Shown here piece after piece: positions 25,980 to 34,522 of a stretch of 44,104 nt of DNA. Under the pieces are notes generated by a model. The model was given only the letters and a program-made list of their open reading frames with translations. It was not told the origin of the DNA and made no database searches. The translations under genes and the position numbers were made by a program. Every line of letters starts with the position of its first letter. The stretch's first letter is position 1. Source of the stretch: Pelagibacteraceae bacterium AG-325-F15 (GTDB lineage Bacteria > Pseudomonadota > Alphaproteobacteria > Pelagibacterales > Pelagibacteraceae); contig QBYI01000002.1 in assembly GCA_003282895.1 (NCBI GenBank), forward strand, positions 1 to 44,104, given 5' to 3'.

Positions 25980-26438
25980 TTAATTTCTTACTAGATTTTT
26001 GTTATTTAATTTTTCAATTTCAATCACTTTAGGATTTTGAGCTGAATGAGGATGATCATTACCAGAATAAATTTTAAGTTTAGTTAATTGTTTTCTTCCC
26101 AAGACTCCACCCGGTAACATTCTTTTTACAGCAAGTTTTAAAGTTTCACCTGGTTTTTTTTCATGTAATTTTTCAGGTGTTGCAACTTTAATTCCACCTG
26201 GATAACCAGTGTGTCTGTAATATTTTTTATCTTGAAATTTTTTGCCAGTAAACTTTGCTTGTTCTATATTTTTTACAACAACAAAATCTCCATGATCCAT
26301 ATGAGGCGTATAAGTAGTTTTGTTTTTTCCTCTTATAATCTTAGAAACAACAGTGGCTAGTCTTCCTACAACTGCATTAGTTGCATCTATTTCATACCAT
26401 AAAGAGTTTACTTGGTCTTTTTTTACAAATTTCGTCAT
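25980..26438 (-). CDS. rplM: 50S ribosomal protein L13
   Basis: Early-assembly large-subunit protein. WYEIDATNAVVGRLATVVSKI near the N terminus, GDFVVVKNIEQAKFTGKK, YYRHTGYPGGIK and AVKRMLPGGVLGRKQLTKLKIY are the standard conserved blocks. The length of 152 residues is normal. It heads the rplM-rpsI-argC-lipoprotein-hom-AEC-EamA minus-strand series, and its upstream region is shared divergently with the metY leader. A TTGACT with TATTAA 16 bases later lies just upstream but would leave almost no leader. Confidence 0.98.
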   Translation of the reverse strand: MTKFVKKDQVNSLWYEIDATNAVVGRLATVVSKIIRGKNKTTYTPHMDHGDFVVVKNIEQAKFTGKKFQDKKYYRHTGYPGGIKVATPEKLHEKKPGETLKLAVKRMLPGGVLGRKQLTKLKIYSGNDHPHSAQNPKVIEIEKLNNKNLVRN

Positions 26439-26489
26439 TGTGCCAGGATTAATACTATTATTAATTACAAAGTCAATTTGATATTTACC

Positions 26490-26517
26490 TTGTAAAATAA
26501 GTCTAATCTGATAATAG
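26490..26517 (+). promoter_or_regulatory. Predicted metY promoter
   Basis: TTGTAA (26490-26495), 16 bases, then TAATAG (26512-26517). Transcription would begin near 26523-26525, exactly at the start of the SAM-II-like aptamer, which supports the placement. Confidence 0.4.
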
Positions 26518-26520
26518 TTA

Positions 26521-26566
26521 TTAGCCGATTTGATCCTATTGCGGGCATAAAACTGCTAAAAAGGAA
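26521..26566 (+). promoter_or_regulatory. SAM-II type riboswitch aptamer
   Basis: The sequence follows the SAM-II pattern of marine metagenomic examples: GATTTGATCCTATTGC, a stem 3' side, then ACTGCTAAAAAGGA. The P1 stem pairs TTAGCC (26521-26526) with GGCATAA (26544-26550, one bulged A). The pseudoknot pairs TCC (26534-26536) with GGA (26563-26565) and GC (26541-26542) with GC (26555-26556). The aptamer binds S-adenosylmethionine. No T-run terminator is seen in the short gap before the second switch. Confidence 0.75.
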
Positions 26567-26581
26567 TTTCCAAAATATAAT

Positions 26582-26642
26582 CGGTAGGCATTTGAACTGT
26601 ATTGTGCGCCTAACATAAAGTTAAAGCACTAAAAAAGGAGTT
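26582..26642 (+). promoter_or_regulatory. SAM-V type riboswitch covering the metY ribosome-binding site
   Basis: The P1 stem pairs TAGGC (26585-26589) with GCCTA (26608-26612). The pseudoknot pairs GTGC (26604-26607) with GCAC (26626-26629), and CT (26597-26598) may reach AG at 26636-26637. The loop TTTGAACTGTATTGTGC and the 3' part AAAGTTAAAGCACTAAAAAA are the SAM-V pattern. The Shine-Dalgarno GGAG (26637-26640) is the 3' end of the aptamer, so SAM binding should block translation. Tandem SAM-II/SAM-V before metY is known in SAR11. Confidence 0.82.
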
Positions 26643-26646
26643 AAAA

Positions 26647-27975
26647 ATGACTACAAAACGAAACAATCCTGAGACAATTGCTATTCACGGTGGTGATTAC
26701 AGAAGCGATCCAACAACTAATGCTGTTGCTGTACCAATATATAGAACAACATCCTATGAATTTACTAGTACAGATCATGCGGCTAATCTTTTTGCATTAA
26801 AAGAGTTTGGAAATATTTATACAAGAATAATGAATCCAACTAATGATGCATTAGAAAAAAGAGTTGCAGCATTAGAAGGTGGTTTGGCATGTCTTACTGT
26901 TTCTTCGGGTCAAACAGCTTCCACGTTTGCAATTTTAAATGTAGCTCAAACTGGAGATAATATTATTAGCTCGACTGATCTATACGGTGGAACAGTATCT
27001 TTGTTTACTCACACATTAAGCAAATTAGGTATTGAAATAAGATATGCAGACCCAAGTGATCCTAAAAATTTTGAAAAATTGGTTGATGATAAAACTAGAG
27101 CTTTTTATGGTGAAACATTACCAAATCCTTATTTGAGAGTTTTTCCAATCAAAGAAGTTTCTGATATAGGTAGAAAATATAATATTCCATTAATTATGGA
27201 TAACACAGCTTCTCCTGTTATTTGTAAACCAATTGAACATGGTGCGGCTATAGTAATTCATTCTTTAACAAAATATATAGGCGGACATGGAACTGCTGTA
27301 GCAGGGAGTATTGTTGATAGTGGAAATTTTGATTGGACGGCTGATCCAAAAAGACAACCATTATTTAATGAACCAGATTCAAGTTATGGTGGAGCTATTT
27401 GGGGAAAAGTTGTGCCTGAGTTAACTGGGGCAAACATACCTTTTGCTGTAAGAGCAAGAGTTTGTTTATTAAGAGATTTAGGTTCAGCACTTGCTCCTGA
27501 TAATGCTTTCACTATTATTCAAGGTTTAGAAACTGTTGCTCTTAGAATGAAACAACATTGTGAAAATGCTCAAAAAGTAGTTAATTTCTTAAAAACACAT
27601 AATGAAGTTACAAAAGTTATTTATTCAACAGAACATGAAAAAATAATAGCTGATAGAGCTGCTAAATATCTTAAAGGTGGAAACGGACCAATGGTAGGTA
27701 TAGAATTAAAAGGTGGTATTGAAGCTGGTAAAAAGTTCATCGAGTCTTTAAAAATGTTTTATCATGTAGCAAATATCGGTGATGCTAGAAGTTTAGCTAT
27801 CCACCCTGCTAGTACTACACATAGTCAATTAAATGAAAAAGAATTAGCTGCTTCAGGTGTAACACAAAGTTATGTAAGACTTTGTATTGGTATTGAGCAT
27901 ATTGATGATATTATTGATGATTTAGATCAAGCTTTGAATAAATCTTCAAAAAATAATTTAAAAGCTGTTAGTTAA
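26647..27975 (+). CDS. metY: O-acetylhomoserine sulfhydrylase / aminocarboxypropyltransferase
   Basis: PLP enzyme that makes homocysteine from O-acetylhomoserine and sulphide (or methionine from methanethiol). PETIAIHGGDYRSDPTTNAV at the start, VPIYRTTSYEF near 30, YTRIMNPTNDALEKRVAALEG near 59-79, and the PLP-binding Lys in HSLTKYIGGHGTAVAGSIVDS near residue 205 are diagnostic. AIHPASTTHSQLN near 378 is also conserved. The length of 442 residues is normal. Two SAM-sensing switches precede it, matching its place in methionine synthesis. Its end overlaps convergent ctaA by 18 bases. Confidence 0.95.
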   Translation: MTTKRNNPETIAIHGGDYRSDPTTNAVAVPIYRTTSYEFTSTDHAANLFALKEFGNIYTRIMNPTNDALEKRVAALEGGLACLTVSSGQTASTFAILNVAQTGDNIISSTDLYGGTVSLFTHTLSKLGIEIRYADPSDPKNFEKLVDDKTRAFYGETLPNPYLRVFPIKEVSDIGRKYNIPLIMDNTASPVICKPIEHGAAIVIHSLTKYIGGHGTAVAGSIVDSGNFDWTADPKRQPLFNEPDSSYGGAIWGKVVPELTGANIPFAVRARVCLLRDLGSALAPDNAFTIIQGLETVALRMKQHCENAQKVVNFLKTHNEVTKVIYSTEHEKIIADRAAKYLKGGNGPMVGIELKGGIEAGKKFIESLKMFYHVANIGDARSLAIHPASTTHSQLNEKELAASGVTQSYVRLCIGIEHIDDIIDDLDQALNKSSKNNLKAVS

Positions 27976-28989
27976 TTTTTTATATTTAGAAATATAAAGA
28001 AAATATAGAGTTGTTAGTATAATAAAAATTGAATTTATCTGGTGTAAAGATGCATAAGTAATTTTTACTCCAGATAAAAGTGTCATCACACCTAGAATAA
28101 CTTGTAAGAATAGACTTATTCCAATCAATAAAATTGGCTTTATAAAAAATTTATTTTTTTCTTTAACAACCAGAAACAATAAATAGAAATAAATTATAAC
28201 TATTAAATATGCCAAGTTTCTATGAATAAATTGAACTATGGATGGGTTATCAAAAAAAGAAATATTTAAAAATTCTAATATTTTACTATCGTCGGGAAAA
28301 TATGAAGATCCCATTAAAGGCCATGTATTATAAACAGTGCCAGCATCCATACCTGATACAAATGCACCTATTATTAATTGTAAGAATAATAATAAAAGAA
28401 AAAACTTAATAAGATATAATCTAATTGAAATTTCAATTTTTTGTATATTTTTAATTTGAAGAATTTTCCAAAATATTACTGATAATATTATAAAAGCTGT
28501 AACTAAATGTAATGACAATCTATAATGGCTAACATCAACTCTATCTATTAAGCCACTTGAAACCATATACCATCCTATAAACCCTTGAAAACAAACTAGT
28601 ATAAAAATTATTCCATAGCTTTTTACAATCCATAAACCATGTTTAATTGTAAAATAAATTAATGGCAGTAATACGGTTAATCCAATTAGTCTTCCCAATT
28701 GTCTATGAATCCATTCCCACCAGAAAATTACTTTGAATTCATTTAATGTCATATTAAAATTTTGTTCACTAAATTCTGGTATTGTTTTATATAGATCAAA
28801 ATAATTAATCCATTTGTCATTAGATAGTGGAGGAACAAGACCTACAAATAGTTCCCATGTTGTAATTGATAAACCTGAATCTGTTAATCTTGTTAATCCA
28901 CCAACAAGAATTATCAAAATAACTAATCCTAATAATAAAAATAACCAAATCTTAAGTTGATAATTTAAATGACTATTCTGACTGTACAT
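27958..28989 (-). CDS. ctaA: Haem A synthase (COX15/CtaA)
   Basis: Inner-membrane monooxygenase that converts haem O to haem A for cytochrome aa3 oxidase. About eight membrane helices are visible. Haem-ligand histidines are in WWEWIHRQLGRLIGL (about 92), HYRLSLHLVTAF (about 155), QFIHRNLAYLIV (about 253) and YASLHQINSIF (about 315). GGLTRLTDSGLSITTWEL near residues 25-42 is a family signature. The cysteine pairs of the Bacillus type are absent, as in the alphaproteobacterial/mitochondrial COX15 class. The length of 343 residues is standard. Confidence 0.95.
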   Translation of the reverse strand: MYSQNSHLNYQLKIWLFLLLGLVILIILVGGLTRLTDSGLSITTWELFVGLVPPLSNDKWINYFDLYKTIPEFSEQNFNMTLNEFKVIFWWEWIHRQLGRLIGLTVLLPLIYFTIKHGLWIVKSYGIIFILVCFQGFIGWYMVSSGLIDRVDVSHYRLSLHLVTAFIILSVIFWKILQIKNIQKIEISIRLYLIKFFLLLLFLQLIIGAFVSGMDAGTVYNTWPLMGSSYFPDDSKILEFLNISFFDNPSIVQFIHRNLAYLIVIIYFYLLFLVVKEKNKFFIKPILLIGISLFLQVILGVMTLLSGVKITYASLHQINSIFIILTTLYFLYISKYKKLTNSF

Positions 28990-29032
28990 ATATAAATAAA
29001 TATAATAATTATTAATTAATCCAATAAATTAA

Positions 29033-29323
29033 ATGTCGCCAAAAAATAAAAAAAAATTAAATTCAATAAGAGTTAAGCTTGATAAATTAGACAATAAACT
29101 ACTTGATCTGATAAAATATAGAACTTCTCTTGTAAAAGAAGTGTTAAAACTAAAAGAATTTAAGAAAGAAATTGTAGATAAAAAAAGAATAAATTTTATA
29201 TTAAACAAGATTAAGGGCAAATCAAAAAAGCTTAATATTGATCCAAAAATAACAAATCGAATATGGAAAAATATGATTTGGTCTTATATTGACTACGAAA
29301 GACGAAACTTTAAAAAAAAGTAA
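29033..29323 (+). CDS. Chorismate mutase, AroQ type
   Basis: A single-domain, all-helical enzyme of 96 residues that converts chorismate to prephenate for Phe/Tyr synthesis. NSIRVKLDKLDNKLLDLIKYRTSLVKEVLKLK matches the first AroQ helix (IR..ID.ID..L..LL..R), with the active-site Arg/Lys in RTSLVKEV. DKKRINFILNKI follows, and the C-terminal helix ends YIDYERRNF. The low-complexity Lys/Asn composition is like its neighbours. It directly abuts the convergent rpmG stop, with no spacer. Confidence 0.85.
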   Translation: MSPKNKKKLNSIRVKLDKLDNKLLDLIKYRTSLVKEVLKLKEFKKEIVDKKRINFILNKIKGKSKKLNIDPKITNRIWKNMIWSYIDYERRNFKKK

Positions 29324-29515
29324 TTATTTACTATGAGGTGGGAGTTTTTTTTCCACAAACATCTCATGTTTTCGAGTATCAGGGTTATATTTTTTTGCTG
29401 AAAGTTTCACTTTAGCTTTTTCACCACCAGCTGGTTTTTTTACATAATAAAAAAATGAACTATCGGGTTTTGCTTCTGGAACCAGTCTTACTTTTACATG
29501 TGTTTTTTTTGCCAT
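29324..29515 (-). CDS. rpmG: 50S ribosomal protein L33
   Basis: A 63-residue large-subunit protein. The N-terminal MAKKTHVKVRLVPEA, central FFYYVKKP and C-terminal KYNPDTRKHEMFVEKK are the L33 blocks. The four-cysteine zinc ribbon is missing, so it is the cysteine-free form, as in most alphaproteobacteria. An insertion of about eight residues (PAGGEKAK) sits in the middle. The MerR-type gene ends 1 base upstream of its start. Confidence 0.95.
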   Translation of the reverse strand: MAKKTHVKVRLVPEAKPDSSFFYYVKKPAGGEKAKVKLSAKKYNPDTRKHEMFVEKKLPPHSK

Positions 29516-29516
29516 T

Positions 29517-29888
29517 TTATTTTAATTTTTTTATGTTTTTAATAATGTTCGAAATTTTGTTTAACTTATTTCTTAAATTATCAGCTTTTATAGAATTATT
29601 TGCCATTTCGTCAAGTTCTAAAGACTCTTCACCTTTAAGAACCTTTTTAACACCATTAATAGTCATACCCTTATCTTTTAATAAAAATTTAACTTTTTTT
29701 AATAAATTAATGGTTCCTTCATCATAATATCTTCTATTCGCGTTTAATATTTTGGGTTTAATTTGTTTAAATTGAGTTTCCCAGAATCTAATTGTATGAG
29801 TTGGTAAGACGCCTTTTTTTTTCGATTTTAATTGTAAAATTTTAGCTACCTCACCTATTGTTTTATAAGCACTATCTAATTTATTCAT
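29517..29888 (-). CDS. MerR-family transcriptional regulator
   Basis: A 123-residue DNA-binding protein. The winged helix-turn-helix covers about residues 10-80: YKTIGEVAKILQL, PTHTIRFWETQFKQIKP and NRRYYDEGTINLLKKVKFLL. The C-terminal part is a short, mostly helical dimerisation tail (about 90-123), with no Cys for metal sensing. This small MerR type regularly follows ihfA in alphaproteobacteria; its target is unknown. Its start overlaps the ihfA end by 8 bases. Confidence 0.87.
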   Translation of the reverse strand: MNKLDSAYKTIGEVAKILQLKSKKKGVLPTHTIRFWETQFKQIKPKILNANRRYYDEGTINLLKKVKFLLKDKGMTINGVKKVLKGEESLELDEMANNSIKADNLRNKLNKISNIIKNIKKLK

Positions 29889-30180
29889 TATCTTTTAAGT
29901 TTATAAAATCTTTAAATTCTTTTGAAGGTTTGAATAAAACAACATCTCTACTAGATATAATCTTAGATTCTTTGGTTTTTGGATTTCTTCCTATTCTTGA
30001 TTTTTTTTGTCTAATTGAAAATGTTCCAAATTTAGATAATTTTAATTTTTTTTCTGACTTTATATTTTTAACTATAGTAGATAAAAAATCTTCTATAAGA
30101 TTTTCTGATATTTGTTTAGAAAAACCAAGCTGCATATAAACTAAATTAACTAAGTCTTTTTTAGTTAAATTTATTCTCAT
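29881..30180 (-). CDS. ihfA: Integration host factor alpha / HU-family protein
   Basis: A 99-residue DNA-bending protein. LTKKDLVNLVYMQLGFSK starts the fold, KLSKFGTFSIRQKKSRIGRN covers the beta arm, and RNPKTKE carries the Arg-Asn-Pro tip that intercalates in the minor groove. VLFKPSKEFKDFIN closes the domain. Position between plsX and the MerR gene identifies it as the alpha subunit rather than HU, though sequence alone is less decisive. Confidence 0.9.
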   Translation of the reverse strand: MRINLTKKDLVNLVYMQLGFSKQISENLIEDFLSTIVKNIKSEKKLKLSKFGTFSIRQKKSRIGRNPKTKESKIISSRDVVLFKPSKEFKDFINLKDNE

Positions 30181-30184
30181 TGGC

Positions 30185-31186
30185 TTAAATATTTTGCTTA
30201 ATCTTTTCTATCAAATTCCCTCTAACAATTCTATGACAAACATCAAGTGAATTAGAAAAACCTATATAATCCGTTCCACCATGACTTTTTACTACAGGTG
30301 AGTCTAAACCAATAAAAATAGCTCCATTATATAGTCTTGGATCAAGACGTTTTTTAAATTTTCTTAGGTTTGAAATATTTAAAAAAGATGAAATTTTACC
30401 TATTAAAGTACCTGTCATTGCAGTTTTAAGCTCACCTGTTATGAAATTTGCTGTTCCTTCAGCAGTTTTTAATGCAACATTACCAGTAAACCCATCTGAT
30501 ACAATAACGTTAACTTCGCCATCCATTAAATGATTGCCCTCTATATAACCTTCAAAATCATAATTAATTGACTTTTTATCATTTAAGATTTGATAAGTTT
30601 CTTTTATGATTTCATTGCCTTTAAGTTCTTCTGAGCCAATATTTAATAATGCTACATTTGGTTTATCATTTGGATATAATGAAGTGTAAAGAGAAGCTCC
30701 CATAATTGAAAAGTCTAATAGGTTTTTAGAACTGCATTCAATATTTGCTCCCAAATCTAAAACTACGCTCATACCTTTTTTATTAGGCCATAAAGCTGAT
30801 AAAGCTGGTTTATCTATATTTTCGATCATTTTTAAATTTAATTTAGATATAACTAATAAGGCACCTGTATTCCCTGCAGAGACTACAATGTCCGCTTCTT
30901 TTTTTTTAACACTTTCAACAGCAAGCCACATACTCGTGTTTTTTCCTCTCTTGGCACCTTCCAAAGGGCTATCAGCACTTTTTACAACATCCTCAGTATG
31001 AAAAATTTCAAAAAAATCTTTATTTATTTTATCTTTGATAATTTCTGAAATTTTATTCTGATCACCAAAAATTTTATAACAAACTTCTTTATTAAATTGA
31101 TGATTATGAATAATACCATCTATTATTTTTTTTGGTGAATTATCTCCGCCCATTGCATCAACAGCAATTTTAATCATGTCTGACAT
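30185..31186 (-). CDS. plsX: Phosphate acyltransferase PlsX
   Basis: Makes acyl-phosphate from acyl-ACP for phosphatidic acid synthesis, a peripheral membrane enzyme. KIAVDAMGGDNSPKKIIDG at the N terminus, ADIVVSAGNTGALLVISKLNL near 97, DLGANIECSSKNLLDFS near 145 and VIVSDGFTGNVALKTAEGTA near 226 are strong family blocks. The length of 333 residues is normal. In many alphaproteobacteria plsX is followed by fabH and then ihfA; here ihfA follows after 4 bases with no fabH. Confidence 0.95.
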   Translation of the reverse strand: MSDMIKIAVDAMGGDNSPKKIIDGIIHNHQFNKEVCYKIFGDQNKISEIIKDKINKDFFEIFHTEDVVKSADSPLEGAKRGKNTSMWLAVESVKKKEADIVVSAGNTGALLVISKLNLKMIENIDKPALSALWPNKKGMSVVLDLGANIECSSKNLLDFSIMGASLYTSLYPNDKPNVALLNIGSEELKGNEIIKETYQILNDKKSINYDFEGYIEGNHLMDGEVNVIVSDGFTGNVALKTAEGTANFITGELKTAMTGTLIGKISSFLNISNLRKFKKRLDPRLYNGAIFIGLDSPVVKSHGGTDYIGFSNSLDVCHRIVRGNLIEKIKQNI

Positions 31187-31215
31187 TATAAATGATAGAA
31201 TTTAAGATTATAGTA

Positions 31216-31398
31216 TTATTCTTTTGGATCCAAAACTTGTCGACCCTTATACATACCAGTTTTTAAATCAAGATGATGAGAAAGTCTATATTCTCCAGAC
31301 TTTTTATCCTCAACTATATTTTTAGTTGAATATTTCATCGTTTGCGCTCTTCTCATTCCAGTTCTGGACGGGGTTTGTTTTCGTTTTGGTACAGCCAT
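31216..31398 (-). CDS. rpmF: 50S ribosomal protein L32
   Basis: A 60-residue ribosomal protein. [19 protein letters not shown] is the canonical L32 start, and [19 protein letters not shown] the usual C-terminal part; the zinc cysteines of some L32 forms are absent. It lies between the bc1 chaperone (2-base gap) and plsX (29-base gap). Confidence 0.97.
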   Translation of the reverse strand: MAVPKRKQTPSRTGMRRAQTMKYSTKNIVEDKKSGEYRLSHHLDLKTGMYKGRQVLDPKE

Positions 31399-31400
31399 AA

Positions 31401-31868
31401 TTAGGGGTTACTTACACTTTTTAGAAAAGAATTCAAAGTTTTTTTTGATAATTTTTCATTAAAATCTTCAAAATAATCAAGCAAATCATCAATATTGTTA
31501 AAATCACTCAAAAAAATAGAAAATTTTTTAAATTTCTCTGATTTATCTAAATTATCCCAAAAGTGAATTTCAGAAACCATTGAATGAAAAAGATTAATAT
31601 AGTCTTTCATCTTTTTATTAATAGACTGATCGCCATAACCAATTTCACGAATACTTAATTCGAGTTGTCTAAAATTAAAATCATATATTTCCTGTAAAAT
31701 AATCTTATTTTCTTCATTTTTATAGTTTTTAAGAAAAAACGAAAAATGTAATAAAAATAATGTTAGCCGATCAGCAAAATTATCTTCTCTATTTAAAGAT
31801 TTATACAAATCTTTATTTCTAGTGTAATTAATTAAATTGTTATAAATATAAAGGTATTTTTCATCCAT
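31401..31868 (-). CDS. Ubiquinol-cytochrome c chaperone family protein
   Basis: A 155-residue, mostly helical protein related to mitochondrial CBP3/UQCC1, which helps assemble cytochrome b into the bc1 complex. The conserved stretch is [18 protein letters not shown] near 33-50, then [20 protein letters not shown] near 60-79, and [19 protein letters not shown] near 80-98 (usual GDL-VPKKMK). The position next to rpmF/plsX and divergent to bamE is the normal alphaproteobacterial location. The starts of this gene and bamE overlap by 2 bases on opposite strands. Confidence 0.82.
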   Translation of the reverse strand: MDEKYLYIYNNLINYTRNKDLYKSLNREDNFADRLTLFLLHFSFFLKNYKNEENKIILQEIYDFNFRQLELSIREIGYGDQSINKKMKDYINLFHSMVSEIHFWDNLDKSEKFKKFSIFLSDFNNIDDLLDYFEDFNEKLSKKTLNSFLKSVSNP

Positions 31869-32352
31869 GATTAAAATATTATATATAATTTTTCTTTCAT
31901 TAGTAGTTGTAAATTGTTCTTTTAAAAATGTGGTAAAACATCATGGAGTACCCTTTTTAGAAAAAAAACAAGAAACTTTAATAGTAAATAAAACAAATAA
32001 AAATGATATTAGAGAAATTCTTGGAAATCCTTCAACTACTAGTAAATTTGATAATGATGTTTGGATTTACATTGAAAGAAAACAAACACAATCTGAATTA
32101 AAAAATTTAGGAAGAATGAAAATATATAAAAATGATGTTCTTGTTTTAGAAATTGATAAATATGGAATTCTTAAAAACAAAAAATTTTATAATAAAGATG
32201 ATATGGAAAATATCAAAATAGTTGAGACTACTACACAAGCAGGATTTAAAAAAAATTCTTTTATTTACGAATTCATGTCTAGTATGAGACAAAAGATTAA
32301 TGACCCTCTAGGTGTGAGGGCCAAAAAACGTAAAGAAATTAGCCAGCGATAA
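31867..32352 (+). CDS. bamE: Outer-membrane assembly lipoprotein BamE (SmpA/OmlA)
   Basis: Component of the BAM complex that inserts beta-barrel proteins. A signal sequence ends at Cys17 (VVNC). The SmpA/OmlA fold follows: [22 protein letters not shown] near 38-59 (usual G.t..dV...LG.Ps), [11 protein letters not shown] near 62, and [14 protein letters not shown] near 91-104. A basic C-terminal tail (about 140-161) is longer than in E. coli and may be disordered. Its last 14 bases overlap convergent hppA. Confidence 0.9.
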   Translation: MIKILYIIFLSLVVVNCSFKNVVKHHGVPFLEKKQETLIVNKTNKNDIREILGNPSTTSKFDNDVWIYIERKQTQSELKNLGRMKIYKNDVLVLEIDKYGILKNKKFYNKDDMENIKIVETTTQAGFKKNSFIYEFMSSMRQKINDPLGVRAKKRKEISQR

Positions 32353-34444
32353 CAGCCAATAAAAGTAAAGCTACTATGTTAGTAATTTTGATCATTGGAT
32401 TTACTGCTGGACCAGCTGTATCTTTATATGGATCACCAACAGTATCTCCTGTTACAGCTGCCTTATGAGCCTCTGAACCTTTTCCACCATGGTTACCATC
32501 TTCAATATATTTTTTAGCATTATCCCATGCTCCACCACCTGCTGTCATTGAAACTGCAACAAATAGACCAGTTATAATTACACCTAATAACATTGCTCCA
32601 ACAGCCGCAAGAGCTGCTACTTGTCCACCTATTGACAGAATAATAAAGTAAAGAACTACAGGCGAAAGCACTGGTAATAAGGATGGAATGATCATCTCTT
32701 TGATTGCCGCAACCGTTAATAAATCAACTAATTTAGCATAGTCAGGTTTTTGTTTTCTTTTCATTATACCTGGAAATTTTTTAAATTGTCTTCTTACCTC
32801 AACAACAACTGCACCACCTGCTCTTCCAACAGCTTGCATTCCCATAGAACCAAATAAGTACGGTAGCATCCCGCCTACTAACAATCCAACAACAACATAA
32901 GGATTTGATAAGTCAAATGTTACTACTATGCCTTCTAATTTTGAACCAGCTACATTAGAAAAATGTTTAATATCCTCTACATAAGCAGCAAATAAAACTA
33001 ATGCACCTAATCCAGCAGATCCAATTGCATAACCTTTGGTCACAGCTTTAGTTGTATTTCCAACTGCATCTAATGCGTCAGTTGTTTTTCTAACTTTCTT
33101 ATCTAAGTTTGACATTTCTGCAATACCGCCTGCGTTATCTGTAACAGGACCATAAGCATCTAATGCAACAACCATTCCAGCAAGAGCTAGCATAGTTGTA
33201 ACAGCGATAGCTATTCCAAATAAACCAGCTATAGAATTTGTAACTAAAATACCTGCAACAATTATTAATGCAGGTATAGCTGTGGCTTCCATTGATACAG
33301 CCAATCCTTGAATAACATTAGTACCATGGCCTGTTGTTGAAGATGCTGCAACAGATTTTACTGGTCTATAACTTGTACCAGTATAATACTCTGTTATCCA
33401 AATTAACAGTCCTGTTATTATTAGACCAATTACTCCACAATAATATAAATTTAAACCATTAAAAGTTTTATTATTAACTGTGTATTCATTTGTAAAACCA
33501 ATAACATAATCTGTAACTGGATATAATATTGCTAATGAGGCAAGTGCAGAAACTATGAAACCTTTATATAAAGCATTCATAACGTTTTTGTCATTGCCAA
33601 GTTTTACAAAGAAAGTTCCAATTATAGATGTTAAAATACAAGCTCCACCAATAGTCAGTGGATAAATCATCATATTAATATCACCATGAAAGAAAATTGA
33701 AGATAAAACCATTGTAGCAACAATTGTAACAGCATAGGTTTCGAATAAATCAGCAGCCATACCAGCACAATCACCAACGTTATCTCCAACGTTATCTGCA
33801 ATTACAGCAGGGTTTCTAGGGTCATCTTCTGGAATTCCAGCCTCAACTTTTCCAACTAAATCTGCACCAACATCTGCACCTTTGGTAAAAATACCTCCAC
33901 CTAATCTTGCGAAAATAGATATTAAAGAAGCACCAAATCCTAATGCAACCAGTGCATTAACAATTTCTCTTTCATCAACACCATTTCTTAATAGAAAATA
34001 ATAATAAACAGCTATGGCTAATAATGCTAAACCAGCAACCAACATACCTGTAACAGCACCTGATTTAAAAGCTACAGACAAACCTTGAGCAAGACCTTTT
34101 CTTGAAGCTTCAGCTGTTCTAACATTTGCTTCAACAGAAACTAACATTCCAACATATCCTGCAATTCCAGATAATGCTGCACCTATTAGATAACCAAGTC
34201 CAACTAAAGGACTGAATGCTACACTAACAATAACTAAAACAACAACACCAACAATTGCAATTGTTTTATATTGTCTTGCCAGATATGCTTTTGCTCCAAT
34301 TTGAATAGCTGATGCAATATCTTGCATCTTAGCATTACCTGCACTTTGATTTAAAATATTTTTTCCAGTAAAAAATCCATAAATAATAGATAAGAATCCT
34401 GCTGCGATAGTGTATATTAGTATTGTCTCGACTGTTGTGCTCAT
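32339..34444 (-). CDS. hppA: Membrane-bound proton-pumping pyrophosphatase
   Basis: Pumps H+ across the inner membrane using pyrophosphate hydrolysis. A protein of 701 residues with about 16 membrane helices. The substrate site appears as [20 protein letters not shown] and then [18 protein letters not shown], near 200-240. KxxxAxxK positions are seen in [17 protein letters not shown]; the Lys after GNTT marks the K+-independent class, which pumps H+. [17 protein letters not shown] closes the protein. PPi-driven pumping is common in SAR11. It ends the rib-nusB-thiL gene run after a 78-base gap. Confidence 0.97.
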   Translation of the reverse strand: MSTTVETILIYTIAAGFLSIIYGFFTGKNILNQSAGNAKMQDIASAIQIGAKAYLARQYKTIAIVGVVVLVIVSVAFSPLVGLGYLIGAALSGIAGYVGMLVSVEANVRTAEASRKGLAQGLSVAFKSGAVTGMLVAGLALLAIAVYYYFLLRNGVDEREIVNALVALGFGASLISIFARLGGGIFTKGADVGADLVGKVEAGIPEDDPRNPAVIADNVGDNVGDCAGMAADLFETYAVTIVATMVLSSIFFHGDINMMIYPLTIGGACILTSIIGTFFVKLGNDKNVMNALYKGFIVSALASLAILYPVTDYVIGFTNEYTVNNKTFNGLNLYYCGVIGLIITGLLIWITEYYTGTSYRPVKSVAASSTTGHGTNVIQGLAVSMEATAIPALIIVAGILVTNSIAGLFGIAIAVTTMLALAGMVVALDAYGPVTDNAGGIAEMSNLDKKVRKTTDALDAVGNTTKAVTKGYAIGSAGLGALVLFAAYVEDIKHFSNVAGSKLEGIVVTFDLSNPYVVVGLLVGGMLPYLFGSMGMQAVGRAGGAVVVEVRRQFKKFPGIMKRKQKPDYAKLVDLLTVAAIKEMIIPSLLPVLSPVVLYFIILSIGGQVAALAAVGAMLLGVIITGLFVAVSMTAGGGAWDNAKKYIEDGNHGGKGSEAHKAAVTGDTVGDPYKDTAGPAVNPMIKITNIVALLLLAVIAG

Positions 34445-34447
34445 ATA

Positions 34448-34459
34448 AACCTTAAGGTT
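34448..34459. promoter_or_regulatory. 12-bp palindrome over the hppA ribosome-binding site
   Basis: AACCTTAAGGTT is a perfect palindrome ending 3 bases before the hppA ATG on the - strand and containing its AAGG Shine-Dalgarno element. It may be chance, a repressor site, or a dimerisation site that limits translation. Confidence 0.25.
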
Positions 34460-34522
34460 GTTGGTTATTAATTTTTAAGCCCGGACAATACAAAAAAAGC
34501 TAAAAAAGACAATAATTAACTT

